Assembly (NCBI RefSeq): GCF_000423605.1
Contig: NZ_KE384061.1
Location: 30,322 to 94,321, forward strand
DNA from: Saccharospirillum impatiens DSM 12546
GTDB lineage: Bacteria > Pseudomonadota > Gammaproteobacteria > Pseudomonadales > Natronospirillaceae
Length of the DNA stretch: 64,000 nucleotides
Direction of reading: 5' to 3'
The notes under the pieces were generated by a model. It had not been told where the DNA came from. It was given only the letters and a program-made list of their open reading frames with translations, and searched no databases. Positions 1 through 9,974 of the stretch are shown piece after piece; the first letter of the stretch is position 1; the number at the start of each line of letters is the position of its first letter. Made by a program: the position numbers and the translations under genes.

Positions 1-34
1 ATCATCGGTTGATCCCCGCGCCTGCGGGGAACGG
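1..34 (-). CRISPR. Leader-proximal end of a type I-E CRISPR array (truncated by window edge)
   Basis: Positions 6-34 hold one 29-nt repeat. Read on the minus strand it has the I-E layout: GTTCCCC, a GC-rich palindromic stem (CCCCGC / GCGGGG) and an ATCAACCG 3' end, close to the E. coli repeat ending ATAAACCG. Positions 1-5 would be the first bases of the leader-proximal spacer. The array is read leftward, in the same direction as the cas genes, and continues beyond base 1, so repeat and spacer numbers cannot be given. Identity as an array rests on one repeat plus the adjoining cas1-cas2 and leader. Confidence 0.85.
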
Positions 35-135
35 TCTTACCGTAACTGGTTGATTTTAAAGCACTTTAAAAGCACCAAAAAATCCACCAACTTTTCGGTC
101 GATTAGCATGTTAAAGAAATGAGCCTATTTTCTTA
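35..135 (-). promoter_or_regulatory. CRISPR leader
   Basis: This AT-rich stretch of about 100 bp lies between the cas2 stop and the first repeat, where type I-E leaders sit. It carries a consensus IHF site next to the repeat (listed separately). On the minus strand it has two TTGGT pentamers (from 90-86 and 78-74), the sequence of a reported upstream integrase-anchoring motif in E. coli. Their spacing here is not shown to be functional. The leader probably also contains the pre-crRNA promoter, which I could not place. Confidence 0.65.
43..55 (-). promoter_or_regulatory. IHF binding site in the CRISPR leader
   Basis: The minus strand reads AATCAACCAGTTA, a perfect match to the IHF consensus WATCAANNNNTTR. 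It starts 9 bp from the first repeat, the spacing at which IHF bends the I-E leader so that Cas1-Cas2 integrates new spacers at the leader-proximal repeat. The site is seen directly; its role is inferred from E. coli. Confidence 0.75.
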
Positions 136-1352
<1,217 letters not shown>

Positions 1353-1365
1353 AACGTCACCCCGG

Positions 1366-2058
1366 TTAGTTGGCGCGGCGAATCATCATCAAGCCACAGC
1401 CCATTGATTTTGCTCGGCCAATACCCTGGTTTAAACTGTCAATGAAGCGGGATGGCTCTACGACCCTTAATAAACCTTGAAAGTTAACTGACGAAAATTG
1501 GATAAGCCCTCTATTACTTTTTCCATTGGATGCTTTGCGCACTTGGTGCTGCTGGTATTCAGTCACTTCGGGTTCAGATATAAACTCAACACCCATTGCT
1601 TCTTGCCTGTGCGCGCTGGACAACCAATCACGAGCCGCCTGGTATTGCAGTGCTTCTACCTTGTCCGATGATTCACCAGCCTCTCTGGCCAGGTGTTTGG
1701 CGTGCATTAACACATCCACTCGCGGCCCCCGCTTCCCCATTTTTTCTGCTTTCAGCATTCGAGTAGGGTTCGCTCTGAGATTATAGGCCAATACGTCGCC
1801 TGCTGAGAGTTTAGGCATGAAGGGCTTGCAACTCAGCGATATACCGGCAACATCCTGCTCAGGCTCGCTGGAAGAAAGTACGTAGTAACATAGCCCTTGA
1901 GCGCTTTGCTCGTACCGGAATAAAAAACCCCGGTTTTTATGAGTGGCAAACAATTGCCAAAGCAACTGGTGCTGCGCATAAGCATCGCCAGCATTTGCTC
2001 GCTCCGTCAATTGGGAAACCACAAACCCCGGTTCCGGCTTAATTCTGGAAAGAAACAT
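1366..2058 (-). CDS. cas6e: Cas6e (CasE), pre-crRNA endoribonuclease
   Basis: A 230-residue RAMP protein that cuts the repeat hairpin and stays bound to the crRNA 3' handle in Cascade. The N-terminus MFLSRIKPEPGF and the segment YAQHQLLWQLF match CasE; His30 aligns with the catalytic His20 of E. coli Cas6e. The C-terminal glycine-rich loop GIGRAKSMGCGLMMIRR is the RAMP signature. The start overlaps the cas5e stop by one base. Confidence 0.95.
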   Translation of the reverse strand: MFLSRIKPEPGFVVSQLTERANAGDAYAQHQLLWQLFATHKNRGFLFRYEQSAQGLCYYVLSSSEPEQDVAGISLSCKPFMPKLSAGDVLAYNLRANPTRMLKAEKMGKRGPRVDVLMHAKHLAREAGESSDKVEALQYQAARDWLSSAHRQEAMGVEFISEPEVTEYQQHQVRKASNGKSNRGLIQFSSVNFQGLLRVVEPSRFIDSLNQGIGRAKSMGCGLMMIRRAN

Positions 2059-2783
2059 TAGGCACTCCTCTGTACTTGGCTGCTGTGAACAGTCCGTTTC
2101 TTAAATTGCCACCGCTGCCGGGAACCGGGATCATCCCACTGTTCGAAGGTCTCCTCTTGCTTTAGCTCAGAATCCTCACCTTCCCATTGATAGATTACTT
2201 CGGAACGATGTAACGCTTTCTGAGCACCAGGGCTCTCACTGATGGCATCAAAAGTGGTGTCTAGCGCCGTTTGTAGGCCAGGTGCCTGGACCAAGCGAGG
2301 GTGAAGCGGTGCTGCCAATGGGCATGACTTACGACCCAGGGACAAGGGATATCGAGGCGTCTTAAGCGCCTTCTCTAAATCGGATAGTGAGACACTGGCT
2401 TCTGAACTCGATCTTAAGGCAATCACCCAATGGCCATCGGCTCGGTAGTCCCGGGTAGAAAGAATAGTATTAATCCTCTCTCGGTTACTGCCCAGTTCAT
2501 CCTTGCGTGTGTGCCATATAGCCTTTTTGTCAGTCGTGGGTACCTGCGAGGTGTGGTAATCCCGCAGGAGCACGCCTTGCGACTCAGCTTTGACCGCGAC
2601 ATCGAAGCTGCTAGCCAGTGCCTCCAGACGTTCGGCCTCATCCCTCCGGATACCCAGCGCGGCTCCCAACATGCCAAGAATGGCTGAACGAGTAGGCATG
2701 GCCAATGTCGGTCTTACACCTCCAACCGCAGTATTCCCCCAACTGGCCAGGGGCCCATACAACCTGAAGACAAGAAATTCCAT
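2058..2783 (-). CDS. cas5e: Cas5e (CasD), Cascade subunit
   Basis: A 241-residue RAMP protein that caps the 5' handle of the crRNA in Cascade. The N-terminus (EFLVFRLYGPLASWG) and the following MPTRSAILGMLGAALGI are the standard Cas5e opening. It lies between cas7e and cas6e in the normal order, 8 bp from cas7e. Nothing in it looks degenerate. Confidence 0.95.
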   Translation of the reverse strand: MEFLVFRLYGPLASWGNTAVGGVRPTLAMPTRSAILGMLGAALGIRRDEAERLEALASSFDVAVKAESQGVLLRDYHTSQVPTTDKKAIWHTRKDELGSNRERINTILSTRDYRADGHWVIALRSSSEASVSLSDLEKALKTPRYPLSLGRKSCPLAAPLHPRLVQAPGLQTALDTTFDAISESPGAQKALHRSEVIYQWEGEDSELKQEETFEQWDDPGSRQRWQFKKRTVHSSQVQRSA

Positions 2784-2791
2784 ATAACCTC

Positions 2792-3829
2792 CTAGTCTTG
2801 AACCGCAAGTGCAATCACGTCGTTGAGTGACCCATGGCCAGTAGAAGCATTGAAGCTCACACGACTATCGGCGCACTTTCCATAAACCTTGTCGAAAAAC
2901 TCTGCCTGCTGCTCCAGTTTATCGACCGATGCATGGAGGTAGTCTTTTTCCTTTATGGGCGCCAAAAAGGCAGCGGAAAGGCTCCTGGGTTGTTGGTTTC
3001 CGCGCTCTATCATCATGTAGGATGCATAGGCAAAAGAACCGAAGCTATTTTGCTTACCCTTGGGTGATACACGAGCAATTGCCTCAACCAATGCTGCAAT
3101 TGCTTTGTTGGCGAGTTCCGTGTTGCCGTCCAGATTCTTAATCAGTGATTCACGATCAATACAGACATACCCATAAAACAGAGCTGCTGCAAAACTGGTT
3201 TCGCCAATGTGAGCCGCGCCCCGGTCTTCATGCTCTGCATTAAGGTCATCCACGGCTGTAAAATAATCGTCCTCGACAACGACGCCATGCACACTGATCG
3301 CATGTGCCACCTGGCATGCAGCTTCCACATTAAAGCTGGGGGCGTCAGCAAGCATGCGTCCAAATAACGCTATATCCGCAGCGGCAGCATTTTTACGCAA
3401 CAATTTGAATTCTTCTTTTTCAGGCCCCCGATTTTCCTGCGCGAGCTGGTCCGCCAGGGCGTTAATAGCATCCCACTCCTCCGGGCTGACAAATACCAAC
3501 TGCTGGGTTGTCACCTTGTCTTTTTCCACACTGCCAAACACCTTGGCTATGTCTGCACTCCATTCCCGGGCTTTTTTCTCGGCAATGCCCTTTTCAACCA
3601 GCCGTTTGCAAACATGCTCGCCAATGTCCCGTGTCCGGGTACCCAAGTGATCGCTCAGTGCCTCCTGAAACAAGTCGGATGTCCGCCAATGCCGCTTGAG
3701 GCTTTGCGAACTAACCCGCAGGCGTTCCACGCCCCCCATTACAGCGGTCTTTGGCCTACCCAGGTCATCCCGGTTCAGGTTGGCAGGGGGGTAAGACGTC
3801 AAAGAGTGAATTTGTATAAATCTAGACAT
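2792..3829 (-). CDS. cas7e: Cas7e (CasC/Cse4), Cascade backbone
   Basis: A 345-residue protein whose six copies form the crRNA-binding backbone of I-E Cascade. The opening IQIHSLTSYPPANLNRDDLG and the next motif GGVERLRVSSQSLKRHWR are highly characteristic of Cse4/CasC. Length is normal. The gene follows cse2 by 14 bp. Confidence 0.96.
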   Translation of the reverse strand: MSRFIQIHSLTSYPPANLNRDDLGRPKTAVMGGVERLRVSSQSLKRHWRTSDLFQEALSDHLGTRTRDIGEHVCKRLVEKGIAEKKAREWSADIAKVFGSVEKDKVTTQQLVFVSPEEWDAINALADQLAQENRGPEKEEFKLLRKNAAAADIALFGRMLADAPSFNVEAACQVAHAISVHGVVVEDDYFTAVDDLNAEHEDRGAAHIGETSFAAALFYGYVCIDRESLIKNLDGNTELANKAIAALVEAIARVSPKGKQNSFGSFAYASYMMIERGNQQPRSLSAAFLAPIKEKDYLHASVDKLEQQAEFFDKVYGKCADSRVSFNASTGHGSLNDVIALAVQD

Positions 3830-3843
3830 GTTGGTTTCCCTTC

Positions 3844-4431
3844 TTAGTTGAATTTACGGGGTTGGGATTCATAGTATTCCATGGCCCATTTCAGGGTCTG
3901 GCGACGAGTCGGGTCAATGTCCGTTTCTTTGGATTGGCTCTGCCAATACCAGCCTTCGACTTCCTTCACAAAGGAAGCAACGTTAACCGTTCCACCGATC
4001 TGAGCCAGAATGCGCCTCACCCGACTAACAAACTCCTCTGGCGTTCGGGCATGAACCAGTTGTTGAAACCTGATCTGAGACACTGTGGGGCTATCCGATT
4101 CGGGCCCGCGCGTACTCGCCATCGCTTTTGCTATTGATTGGGGTCCATCTTGTTTGACGGCAGCGAGTAGCCAGGCAAGCATGGCAACCAGAACCATACG
4201 CCGGGGCGTTCTGATGTCACTAGGCAGGGAAAGCCATAATTGTTGAAAAGCTTCCGTTACCAGTACGTCATCAATGGATGTACAGCGCTTTAACGTTGCC
4301 CGGTAGGCAGTAGGCCGCTTGCGGGTGTCTCCGTCTTCAACCGGCTCCTTACTGATCGTTCGGCGCCACCAGGATATGCATTGATAGGCTATTTCGCCCT
4401 CGTTACCGGCCTTCTTATCACTTATGGTCAT
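3844..4431 (-). CDS. cse2: Cse2 (CasB, Cas11e), Cascade small subunit
   Basis: A 195-residue, mostly helical protein in the Cse2 position. Two copies stabilise the R-loop by holding the non-target strand in Cascade. Cse2 diverges fast; the support here is position between cse1 and cas7e, size, the RCTSIDDV and W(L/A)SLPSD-like segments, and basic helices. Its start overlaps the cse1 stop by 4 bases (ATGA type). Confidence 0.88.
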   Translation of the reverse strand: MTISDKKAGNEGEIAYQCISWWRRTISKEPVEDGDTRKRPTAYRATLKRCTSIDDVLVTEAFQQLWLSLPSDIRTPRRMVLVAMLAWLLAAVKQDGPQSIAKAMASTRGPESDSPTVSQIRFQQLVHARTPEEFVSRVRRILAQIGGTVNVASFVKEVEGWYWQSQSKETDIDPTRRQTLKWAMEYYESQPRKFN

Positions 4432-6020
4432 GATGCAACCTTCCTTTTCGTGTCCAGTTGATACCGTTTCAGGTAATCGCCCTTGTACTTGATGAATTTC
4501 AGATTCCGCCGGGCTTCAATCTTCCGCCGCAAGTGCGGGTCATGACTGTCCACACTCAATACAAGATCATCAAAAATGGTCAAGACTGCATTTTGAAGTT
4601 CTGTAATCCATGTCTGACACGTCTGGGAAGAAATTTTGTCGTCCCCGGCCTGCATGCTGTTTTTGAAAGCATATGCCAATCGAAAGAAAGCCCTCTCTGT
4701 TTCACTCCAGAAGCGGTCGTCGATAAATTTCAAATCCCCTCGGGTATCGCCATTACCAAACCAGGCATCCTTACAAGCGCGTCGTAACGCCGCGCCAGCT
4801 GTTTTAGCAACTTCGACATGCAACGTCAGCTCAATGGAATATCGCTGCGCTTTCTCAGGCGAGAGTGGTAAGAAGGGCATTCTTGATTCATACCAGGAGC
4901 GGGCCTTCATATTGTCCATATCAAACCCGAACACCCAGATGCCGATGTTGTCAATTAGCCCAAGATCCTCTAGCCATACCTCCTTGGCACCGAGGTTTTC
5001 GATCACCTGTGCTGGTATAACTCCCTCGTTCTGGTTTCGAAATAAAAACTGATGCCATTGACGGTACCCGATTCCGCCTGGCTGACCCTTTATAGAGAAC
5101 GGCTCATTTTCTGGCTTTTTGGGGTCAAAACGGTAAGGCGTTAACGGGTGTTTCCAAGCGCCAGAGTAGTTAGCCCCATAGTTCTGTGTCCGGTATTGGG
5201 TGACCAGTCTGGTAGAGTCCACGCCCAGCAAGTCACATTGGCCAGCCGCCGCTTCCTCCAGGCGTATCCTGCGGGGCATAGCCCAGTATTGGTGCAGCGG
5301 GTGCATGCCCTCGTCATGCAGGTATATTTCGGAACCCTTTTTGTCACTGACTCGGGTGGGTGCCAGCCAGGGAAATACCGCGCCATCGTTGAAGTGAGTA
5401 GGAGGTGATAAATCGCTGTCTTCAAGCGTCAAAATATTGAGCCAAAGCTTTCGGAACAGACTTAACGACGGGTCACTCGACACCGCCAATGTAGTCAGTG
5501 GACCGCCGCCACGAAGACCTGTTCTATTACCCTGCCCACCAGCTGGTGCATTGATTTGCAAAGTAAACAGAGCCATAGCCGCCATAGGGAGGGAAAGCTG
5601 ATTGACATTACCTCGCTTTACAAAGTGATCGGTATTCAGTTTAAGGGCATTACCACCCGGCGCATCGATTAATAAGCTCGACACAGAGACCGTTGAAGAG
5701 TCACTTAATGGACTGAGATCCTGCATAAACCTCGGACCTTCGCCGAGCAATTCGAATGCGTGGGAGATTTTATTCAGCGCTGACTCAAGATCGGCTGGCG
5801 TCGGCGGTGACTCATAGTGTTCCAGCCACTCATTGTCGTCTTCTGGGGCAAAGGCAGTTTGCAGAATTCCAATTAGAAATTGCCATGAAGCTCCGTAGAA
5901 GTCTTGACGCGGCATAACAATGTCAACCAGATCTTCACGACCAATGTTTTTGAGAGGCAACTCCACCTGCTCATCGTCGACTGTCTTAAAAGTGAGCCAT
6001 GGCTCGGTGCATAGGTTCAT
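4428..6020 (-). CDS. cse1: Cse1 (CasA, Cas8e), Cascade large subunit
   Basis: A 530-residue large subunit that reads the PAM and recruits Cas3. The N-terminus MNLCTEPWLTF is the usual Cse1 opening, and the glycine-rich GQGNRTGLRGGGPLTTL stretch is the conserved nucleotide/PAM-loop region. The C-terminal helical bundle ends in a basic LKFIKYKGDYLKRYQ segment. It starts 31 bp downstream of the cas3 stop, so it is probably co-transcribed with cas3. Confidence 0.94.
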   Translation of the reverse strand: MNLCTEPWLTFKTVDDEQVELPLKNIGREDLVDIVMPRQDFYGASWQFLIGILQTAFAPEDDNEWLEHYESPPTPADLESALNKISHAFELLGEGPRFMQDLSPLSDSSTVSVSSLLIDAPGGNALKLNTDHFVKRGNVNQLSLPMAAMALFTLQINAPAGGQGNRTGLRGGGPLTTLAVSSDPSLSLFRKLWLNILTLEDSDLSPPTHFNDGAVFPWLAPTRVSDKKGSEIYLHDEGMHPLHQYWAMPRRIRLEEAAAGQCDLLGVDSTRLVTQYRTQNYGANYSGAWKHPLTPYRFDPKKPENEPFSIKGQPGGIGYRQWHQFLFRNQNEGVIPAQVIENLGAKEVWLEDLGLIDNIGIWVFGFDMDNMKARSWYESRMPFLPLSPEKAQRYSIELTLHVEVAKTAGAALRRACKDAWFGNGDTRGDLKFIDDRFWSETERAFFRLAYAFKNSMQAGDDKISSQTCQTWITELQNAVLTIFDDLVLSVDSHDPHLRRKIEARRNLKFIKYKGDYLKRYQLDTKRKVAS

Positions 6021-6051
6021 ATCGTCAACTACTCCAGTTCAATTCACTGCC

Positions 6052-8721
6052 CTATTCTGTAGCGGCACTTTCTAACCCAATTTCTTCGGAATAAGGCACA
6101 TCCGCAACACAACATATCAGGGAGAATTTGGCCCGTTTAAAAGTTCTGACAAACTCCTGACGGTGCTCATTGCTGATTTCAGCAAAGCTTGCCAGGAGTT
6201 TCGGGCTACTCACTCTTGCTGTGCTCAGCTCAACAGCAAAACTTCGATCTGAAACCAGTGGCCGATAGACTCCGTCTTCCAATTTCACTAGAACGACTTC
6301 TCTGGCCTCCTCTCCCAGACGGGTACCCACCTCAATATTGTCGTCCGTCCAAATCTGGCTACTGTTGGCGCTGTAACCTTTATCCAAATCCAGGCGACTG
6401 AACCTCCCCTGGCTCTTACTGGCGCGCTCTTTTCCCATATACTCTTGCTCGGCGAGAGTCAGCCCGCTGGGTATTTCCGCCTCCGGTCCATAAACCGATT
6501 CGATCATCTCCCGAGAGCGCTCCGGCAGTTCCAGCCTGCCGGAATCCCGCAGGTATCGCATTGTCAGCCAAATTCTGCCCGGAGTTTGGTAGACGTACTG
6601 AGTATTACGGGAGTGCTCGATCAGCCAGTCTTTAGCCGGATCTTCTTGCCACGCTGGCGCGTGAACGTAAAGTGTCGGTCGCGCACGCTGATCCTGACTG
6701 GCCTCGGGTACAGGGGCACCTTCGGCGTCGCGAACATGCCGGTGCAAGCGCCCGGCCCTTTGAATTAAGTCGTCTATCAGGCACAAATCACTGATCATCA
6801 GATCAGCATCGGCATCCAGGCTTTCCTGAAACACCTGAGTTGCTACCAGTACGTACCCAGCCCGGTCTTCCGGTGTGGATTCCTTGCCAAAATGGCGCAT
6901 CACCCAGGCTTCTTTGTCTTTACGATGTTGCAATACATAGCGGCTGTGAAACAGCAGACACTTCTCGGGCGTTGGGTGGCACTCTTTTAGCCGTCTGTAG
7001 GCGGCGATGGCTTCATCTACCGAGTTTCTCACCCAGACTACACACTGCCCTTTTTCTGCCGCCGTCAAAATCACATCTATGCAGTCATCGTCAGTGTGCA
7101 AAAAGGAAACCGGGATATCCTTACGCGTTTGCGGTCGGTGCTCCACGGGCTGCTCCTGCAGCCCGTGTTCATTTGAAACCACGGTAGCCAGAGGGAAAGC
7201 GCTGCTCGACGGTTTTCGCCAGGCACTCTCCGGCATATCGAGTGCCTCTTGCCACGTCCTGGTCAAGCGAGCTCGTTGCGCCATTGTCAGCGTTGCCGTT
7301 AGCATGACAACACTACCACCCTGTTGGGCATGAAGTTTCAGCAGCGAGTCCAGCAGCTCCAGCATGTAGGTGTCTGCCGCATGCACTTCATCCAGTATCA
7401 ACACCTTTCGATATAAGCCCAGCACCCGTAGTGACTGATGTTTTTTGGGTAATACAGCCAGTAAAACCTGATCTATCGTGCCCACCCCCACGGGCGCCAG
7501 CAGGGCCTTCTTTCGGCTATCGGCGAGCCAGCCACCACAATGCATAGAGGCCGTTTCTTCGCTTTTCTGATAGGGTCGTTCCTGCCGACCTTCGCCAAGC
7601 TTGGCTTCCTGGAACAAATCGTTCATATCCCTGGCACCATGTGCCAATACAAGGCTTACCGGGCGGTTATCTTCTTGCTTCAACATCCGGTTATAGACAT
7701 CCGCAACCCGCCCAAACATAGCATTGGAAGTGGCCATGGTTGGCAAACCGAAGTAGAAACCATCCCCATTTCCCGCTTCAAGCAGACGATGAGCAACGGT
7801 CAGCGCCGCCTCAGTCTTACCTGATCCAGTAATATCTTCAAAGATAACCAACTGCGGAGAGGCAGATATAGGGAGTGCAGCGGCAAATTGTTGCAATGGC
7901 GATGGTGAAAACGAAAACATTTGCTTGAAGGAACCAAAAGGTACAACACCCACCGGCTCGAACACTTCAGTTTTGGCTAGCGCCCGCTTCGCTCTCGGCA
8001 GAGCGGTATTGATCCAGTAATCGTTTGGCGAACAGGGCTGGTCGCAATACTCAAATACGGAGTTATCGGACCCAACCCAGTCGCAGTAGGTCGAGAAACC
8101 GGCGATTAGCCAACTCCCCCGCTTTAGTTGAGTGAACAAATCCTTCGAGGAAAGTTTATTCCATGGTGGGCTTACGTTTAGCAGGCCTAAACTGTCTGCG
8201 AGCCATTCGGAGACAGCCAATCTGTCGTGTACTGTGAATTTGGATGAATCCGGGCGGCTGTATCCATCATTGATCGGCTTCCCGTGATGCCCCCAAAAAA
8301 GACTGAGGAAATATCTCAGGTGCTTTCTTACCACCCTGTCTTCAAGTTGCCTTCCCAGGTCATCAGGCAGTCCTATATCCTTCCAAACATCGTAACCCAT
8401 TTGGTCATGTCGACCGTTCTTACCGTCATAGCTTGCACCCGGTGGCAGCTCAACCAGCGTGTATCCAGCCTCCTCAAATAAACTCTGAAAAGATGCGGTC
8501 ATTTTCCCAAGGTCATGCATTAACAAGCCGAAAACCAGTAACGCCTCCACTTCTTCAATGGTTAAATCGAGCAAATCAGCAAGATCACATGCCAACTGAG
8601 GTTTAGCCTTCAATACCTGATAGCCAACGGCAGCGACATCCATCAAGTGAAACGGAAGTAAGTGGACATTTACCGTCGCTTCAGGTTGTTGGGCCTTGCC
8701 GATGTACAGGTTATATTTCAA
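6052..8721 (-). CDS. cas3: Cas3, HD nuclease-helicase
   Basis: An 889-residue fused HD nuclease and SF2 helicase that degrades DNA marked by Cascade. The HD domain shows His25 and His69-Asp70 (LLMHDLGK). Walker A (DITGSGKTEAAL) lies near residue 299, the DEVH box (LILDEVHAADT) near 442, then MLTATL (motif III) and a motif VI-like DDLIQRAGRLHRH. The start codon is TTG, preceded by a purine-rich AAGGGCGAG; no ATG or GTG in frame upstream precedes it convincingly. Length is normal for I-E Cas3. The 142 bp upstream should hold the operon promoter, which I could not place with confidence. Confidence 0.95.
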   Translation of the reverse strand: MKYNLYIGKAQQPEATVNVHLLPFHLMDVAAVGYQVLKAKPQLACDLADLLDLTIEEVEALLVFGLLMHDLGKMTASFQSLFEEAGYTLVELPPGASYDGKNGRHDQMGYDVWKDIGLPDDLGRQLEDRVVRKHLRYFLSLFWGHHGKPINDGYSRPDSSKFTVHDRLAVSEWLADSLGLLNVSPPWNKLSSKDLFTQLKRGSWLIAGFSTYCDWVGSDNSVFEYCDQPCSPNDYWINTALPRAKRALAKTEVFEPVGVVPFGSFKQMFSFSPSPLQQFAAALPISASPQLVIFEDITGSGKTEAALTVAHRLLEAGNGDGFYFGLPTMATSNAMFGRVADVYNRMLKQEDNRPVSLVLAHGARDMNDLFQEAKLGEGRQERPYQKSEETASMHCGGWLADSRKKALLAPVGVGTIDQVLLAVLPKKHQSLRVLGLYRKVLILDEVHAADTYMLELLDSLLKLHAQQGGSVVMLTATLTMAQRARLTRTWQEALDMPESAWRKPSSSAFPLATVVSNEHGLQEQPVEHRPQTRKDIPVSFLHTDDDCIDVILTAAEKGQCVVWVRNSVDEAIAAYRRLKECHPTPEKCLLFHSRYVLQHRKDKEAWVMRHFGKESTPEDRAGYVLVATQVFQESLDADADLMISDLCLIDDLIQRAGRLHRHVRDAEGAPVPEASQDQRARPTLYVHAPAWQEDPAKDWLIEHSRNTQYVYQTPGRIWLTMRYLRDSGRLELPERSREMIESVYGPEAEIPSGLTLAEQEYMGKERASKSQGRFSRLDLDKGYSANSSQIWTDDNIEVGTRLGEEAREVVLVKLEDGVYRPLVSDRSFAVELSTARVSSPKLLASFAEISNEHRQEFVRTFKRAKFSLICCVADVPYSEEIGLESAATE

Positions 8722-8839
8722 ATCACTCGCCCTTTTAAGTTTTATAGCAGGTTGGTTCGTTGTTGTTATGTCACTGGCCTATCTTGCTTTTAGAAAACGG
8801 CCCGAACAACACTGGTCATAACCACACGTAAACAAACTT

Positions 8840-8857
8840 AACGCACCCGCCTGCGTT
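8840..8857 (-). terminator. Possible weak terminator after the WYL gene
   Basis: The inverted repeat AACGCA / TGCGTT with a 6-nt loop lies 7 bp after the WYL stop. On the minus strand it is followed by a T-rich run (TTAAGTTTGTTT). The stem is short and the T-tract interrupted, so termination may be partial, leaving read-through into cas3 possible. Confidence 0.4.
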
Positions 8858-8863
8858 TTCAAT

Positions 8864-9691
8864 TCAATCCCCAAACAACCACCCCTTAACCTCCTGCTTA
8901 TTAACCAACACCAACTGCTGCGCCTCCGGTGTACCGTCCAGTATTTTGACACTTACCTGCATTTCCTGAATCAGGTACTGGGCTAGGGCGGCCCGGGTTT
9001 CGACGATCAGGGTGCCATTGCTCATCTGATAATCGTTCATGAGCACCGCTTTCTGGGCATCGTTTAATCGGGGGTCGGGTGCGAACACCAGTTCAAGTGG
9101 GGTGTTCCAGGCGATGTCCTGGTCTTTGCCGTTGGATGAGGTGTCTAACAGTTCAGGGGTACCCCGAAATCGACTGAGAACGAAATCTCGATACTGTTGG
9201 CTTTTCTCGCACCAGGCGCGAAGGTGCCAGCGAACACCGGCGTTGACGAAGGTGTGCGGAACGATGATCCGGCCTTCGTTATTGGGGTTGGTTAGGGATA
9301 CGTAGTCGACTTCCAGGCGGCGTTGTTCTCGCTGGGCTTTAATCATGGCCCGCATTACCTGCGGGGATACACTGCGCTCGGGGGGTTTCAAGGATTCGAA
9401 GCCCGGGCTTAACGAGGCGGGTATGCGGTGTTCACTTACCCAGTGCAAATACTCGGCCACGTCACCTGAAATTAATGTCGGCGTCATGGTATCGCTTGGG
9501 CGGTAGACTTTGCTGTGGGTGTCGTAGGTGAGGCTGTTGGGGTTGATGGTTTCCCGGTAGGATTTCAGGGCGGTGCTGGCGGCCTGGCGGGAGAGTTCGA
9601 ATTGCTGGCACAGCATGGTGCTGTTGATCTGCCCTTCCCACCAGGCGTGCAGCTCTATAAACCAGTAGCGGATTTCGGTGGTGTTGGCCAT
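8864..9691 (-). CDS. WYL-domain transcriptional regulator upstream of cas3
   Basis: A 275-residue protein with an N-terminal winged helix-turn-helix (ELSRQAASTALKSYRE, residues ~28-43) and a central WYL domain (RRLEVDYVSLTN... RWHLRAWCEKSQQYRDFVLSRF), followed by a WCX-type C-terminal extension. This is the architecture of BrxR/CapW-type repressors that control phage-defence loci. It lies on the same strand as and just upstream of cas3, so it is a candidate regulator of this I-E operon, and may sense a nucleic-acid or nucleotide ligand. The family call is firm; the role in cas regulation is inference from position. Confidence 0.85.
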   Translation of the reverse strand: MANTTEIRYWFIELHAWWEGQINSTMLCQQFELSRQAASTALKSYRETINPNSLTYDTHSKVYRPSDTMTPTLISGDVAEYLHWVSEHRIPASLSPGFESLKPPERSVSPQVMRAMIKAQREQRRLEVDYVSLTNPNNEGRIIVPHTFVNAGVRWHLRAWCEKSQQYRDFVLSRFRGTPELLDTSSNGKDQDIAWNTPLELVFAPDPRLNDAQKAVLMNDYQMSNGTLIVETRAALAQYLIQEMQVSVKILDGTPEAQQLVLVNKQEVKGWLFGD

Positions 9692-9974
9692 TGTCCCTCG
9701 CTGTTACTGAATGCTCCGTTTCTTCAGTTTGAACTTAGCTCAGAATATAGCAAGGCAGGTGGCGCACATGTGTCCGCCTAGGGTGGTAGTGGGGTGGTTT
9801 GGTTAAGAATTTGGCTGGCGTGGTTCGCCGGTTGGTATGCTTCCTGTCGCCCAGGGGACTGGCCTCCTACGCAGTGTGGTGGCGAGTAAAACGAGGGTTC
9901 ACAAGTTACCAACTACGGCTGCGCTGCCCTCTCTCTCTAGCTCTCTCCTCCGATGGTGGAGAGAGGATGTGTTC
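9692..9974. other. Intergenic region between the WYL gene and flgT
   Basis: No gene is seen in this 283-bp stretch. Near the WYL start the minus strand has a TATATT -10-like hexamer (9749-9744), and the 8-bp palindrome CACATGTG (9765-9772) sits about where the -35 would be, a possible autoregulatory operator. At 9941-9965 there is a CTCTCTCC / GGAGAGAG hairpin just beyond the flgT stop; it lacks a T-tract. Confidence 0.4.

Noticed and set aside
8722-8863. A defined cas3 promoter
   Set aside because: A TATAAA hexamer is present near the start, but no -35 lies at acceptable spacing, so no promoter was annotated.
9941-9965. CTCTCTCC/GGAGAGAG hairpin as flgT terminator
   Set aside because: No T-tract follows on the minus strand and the sequence is a low-complexity CT run.
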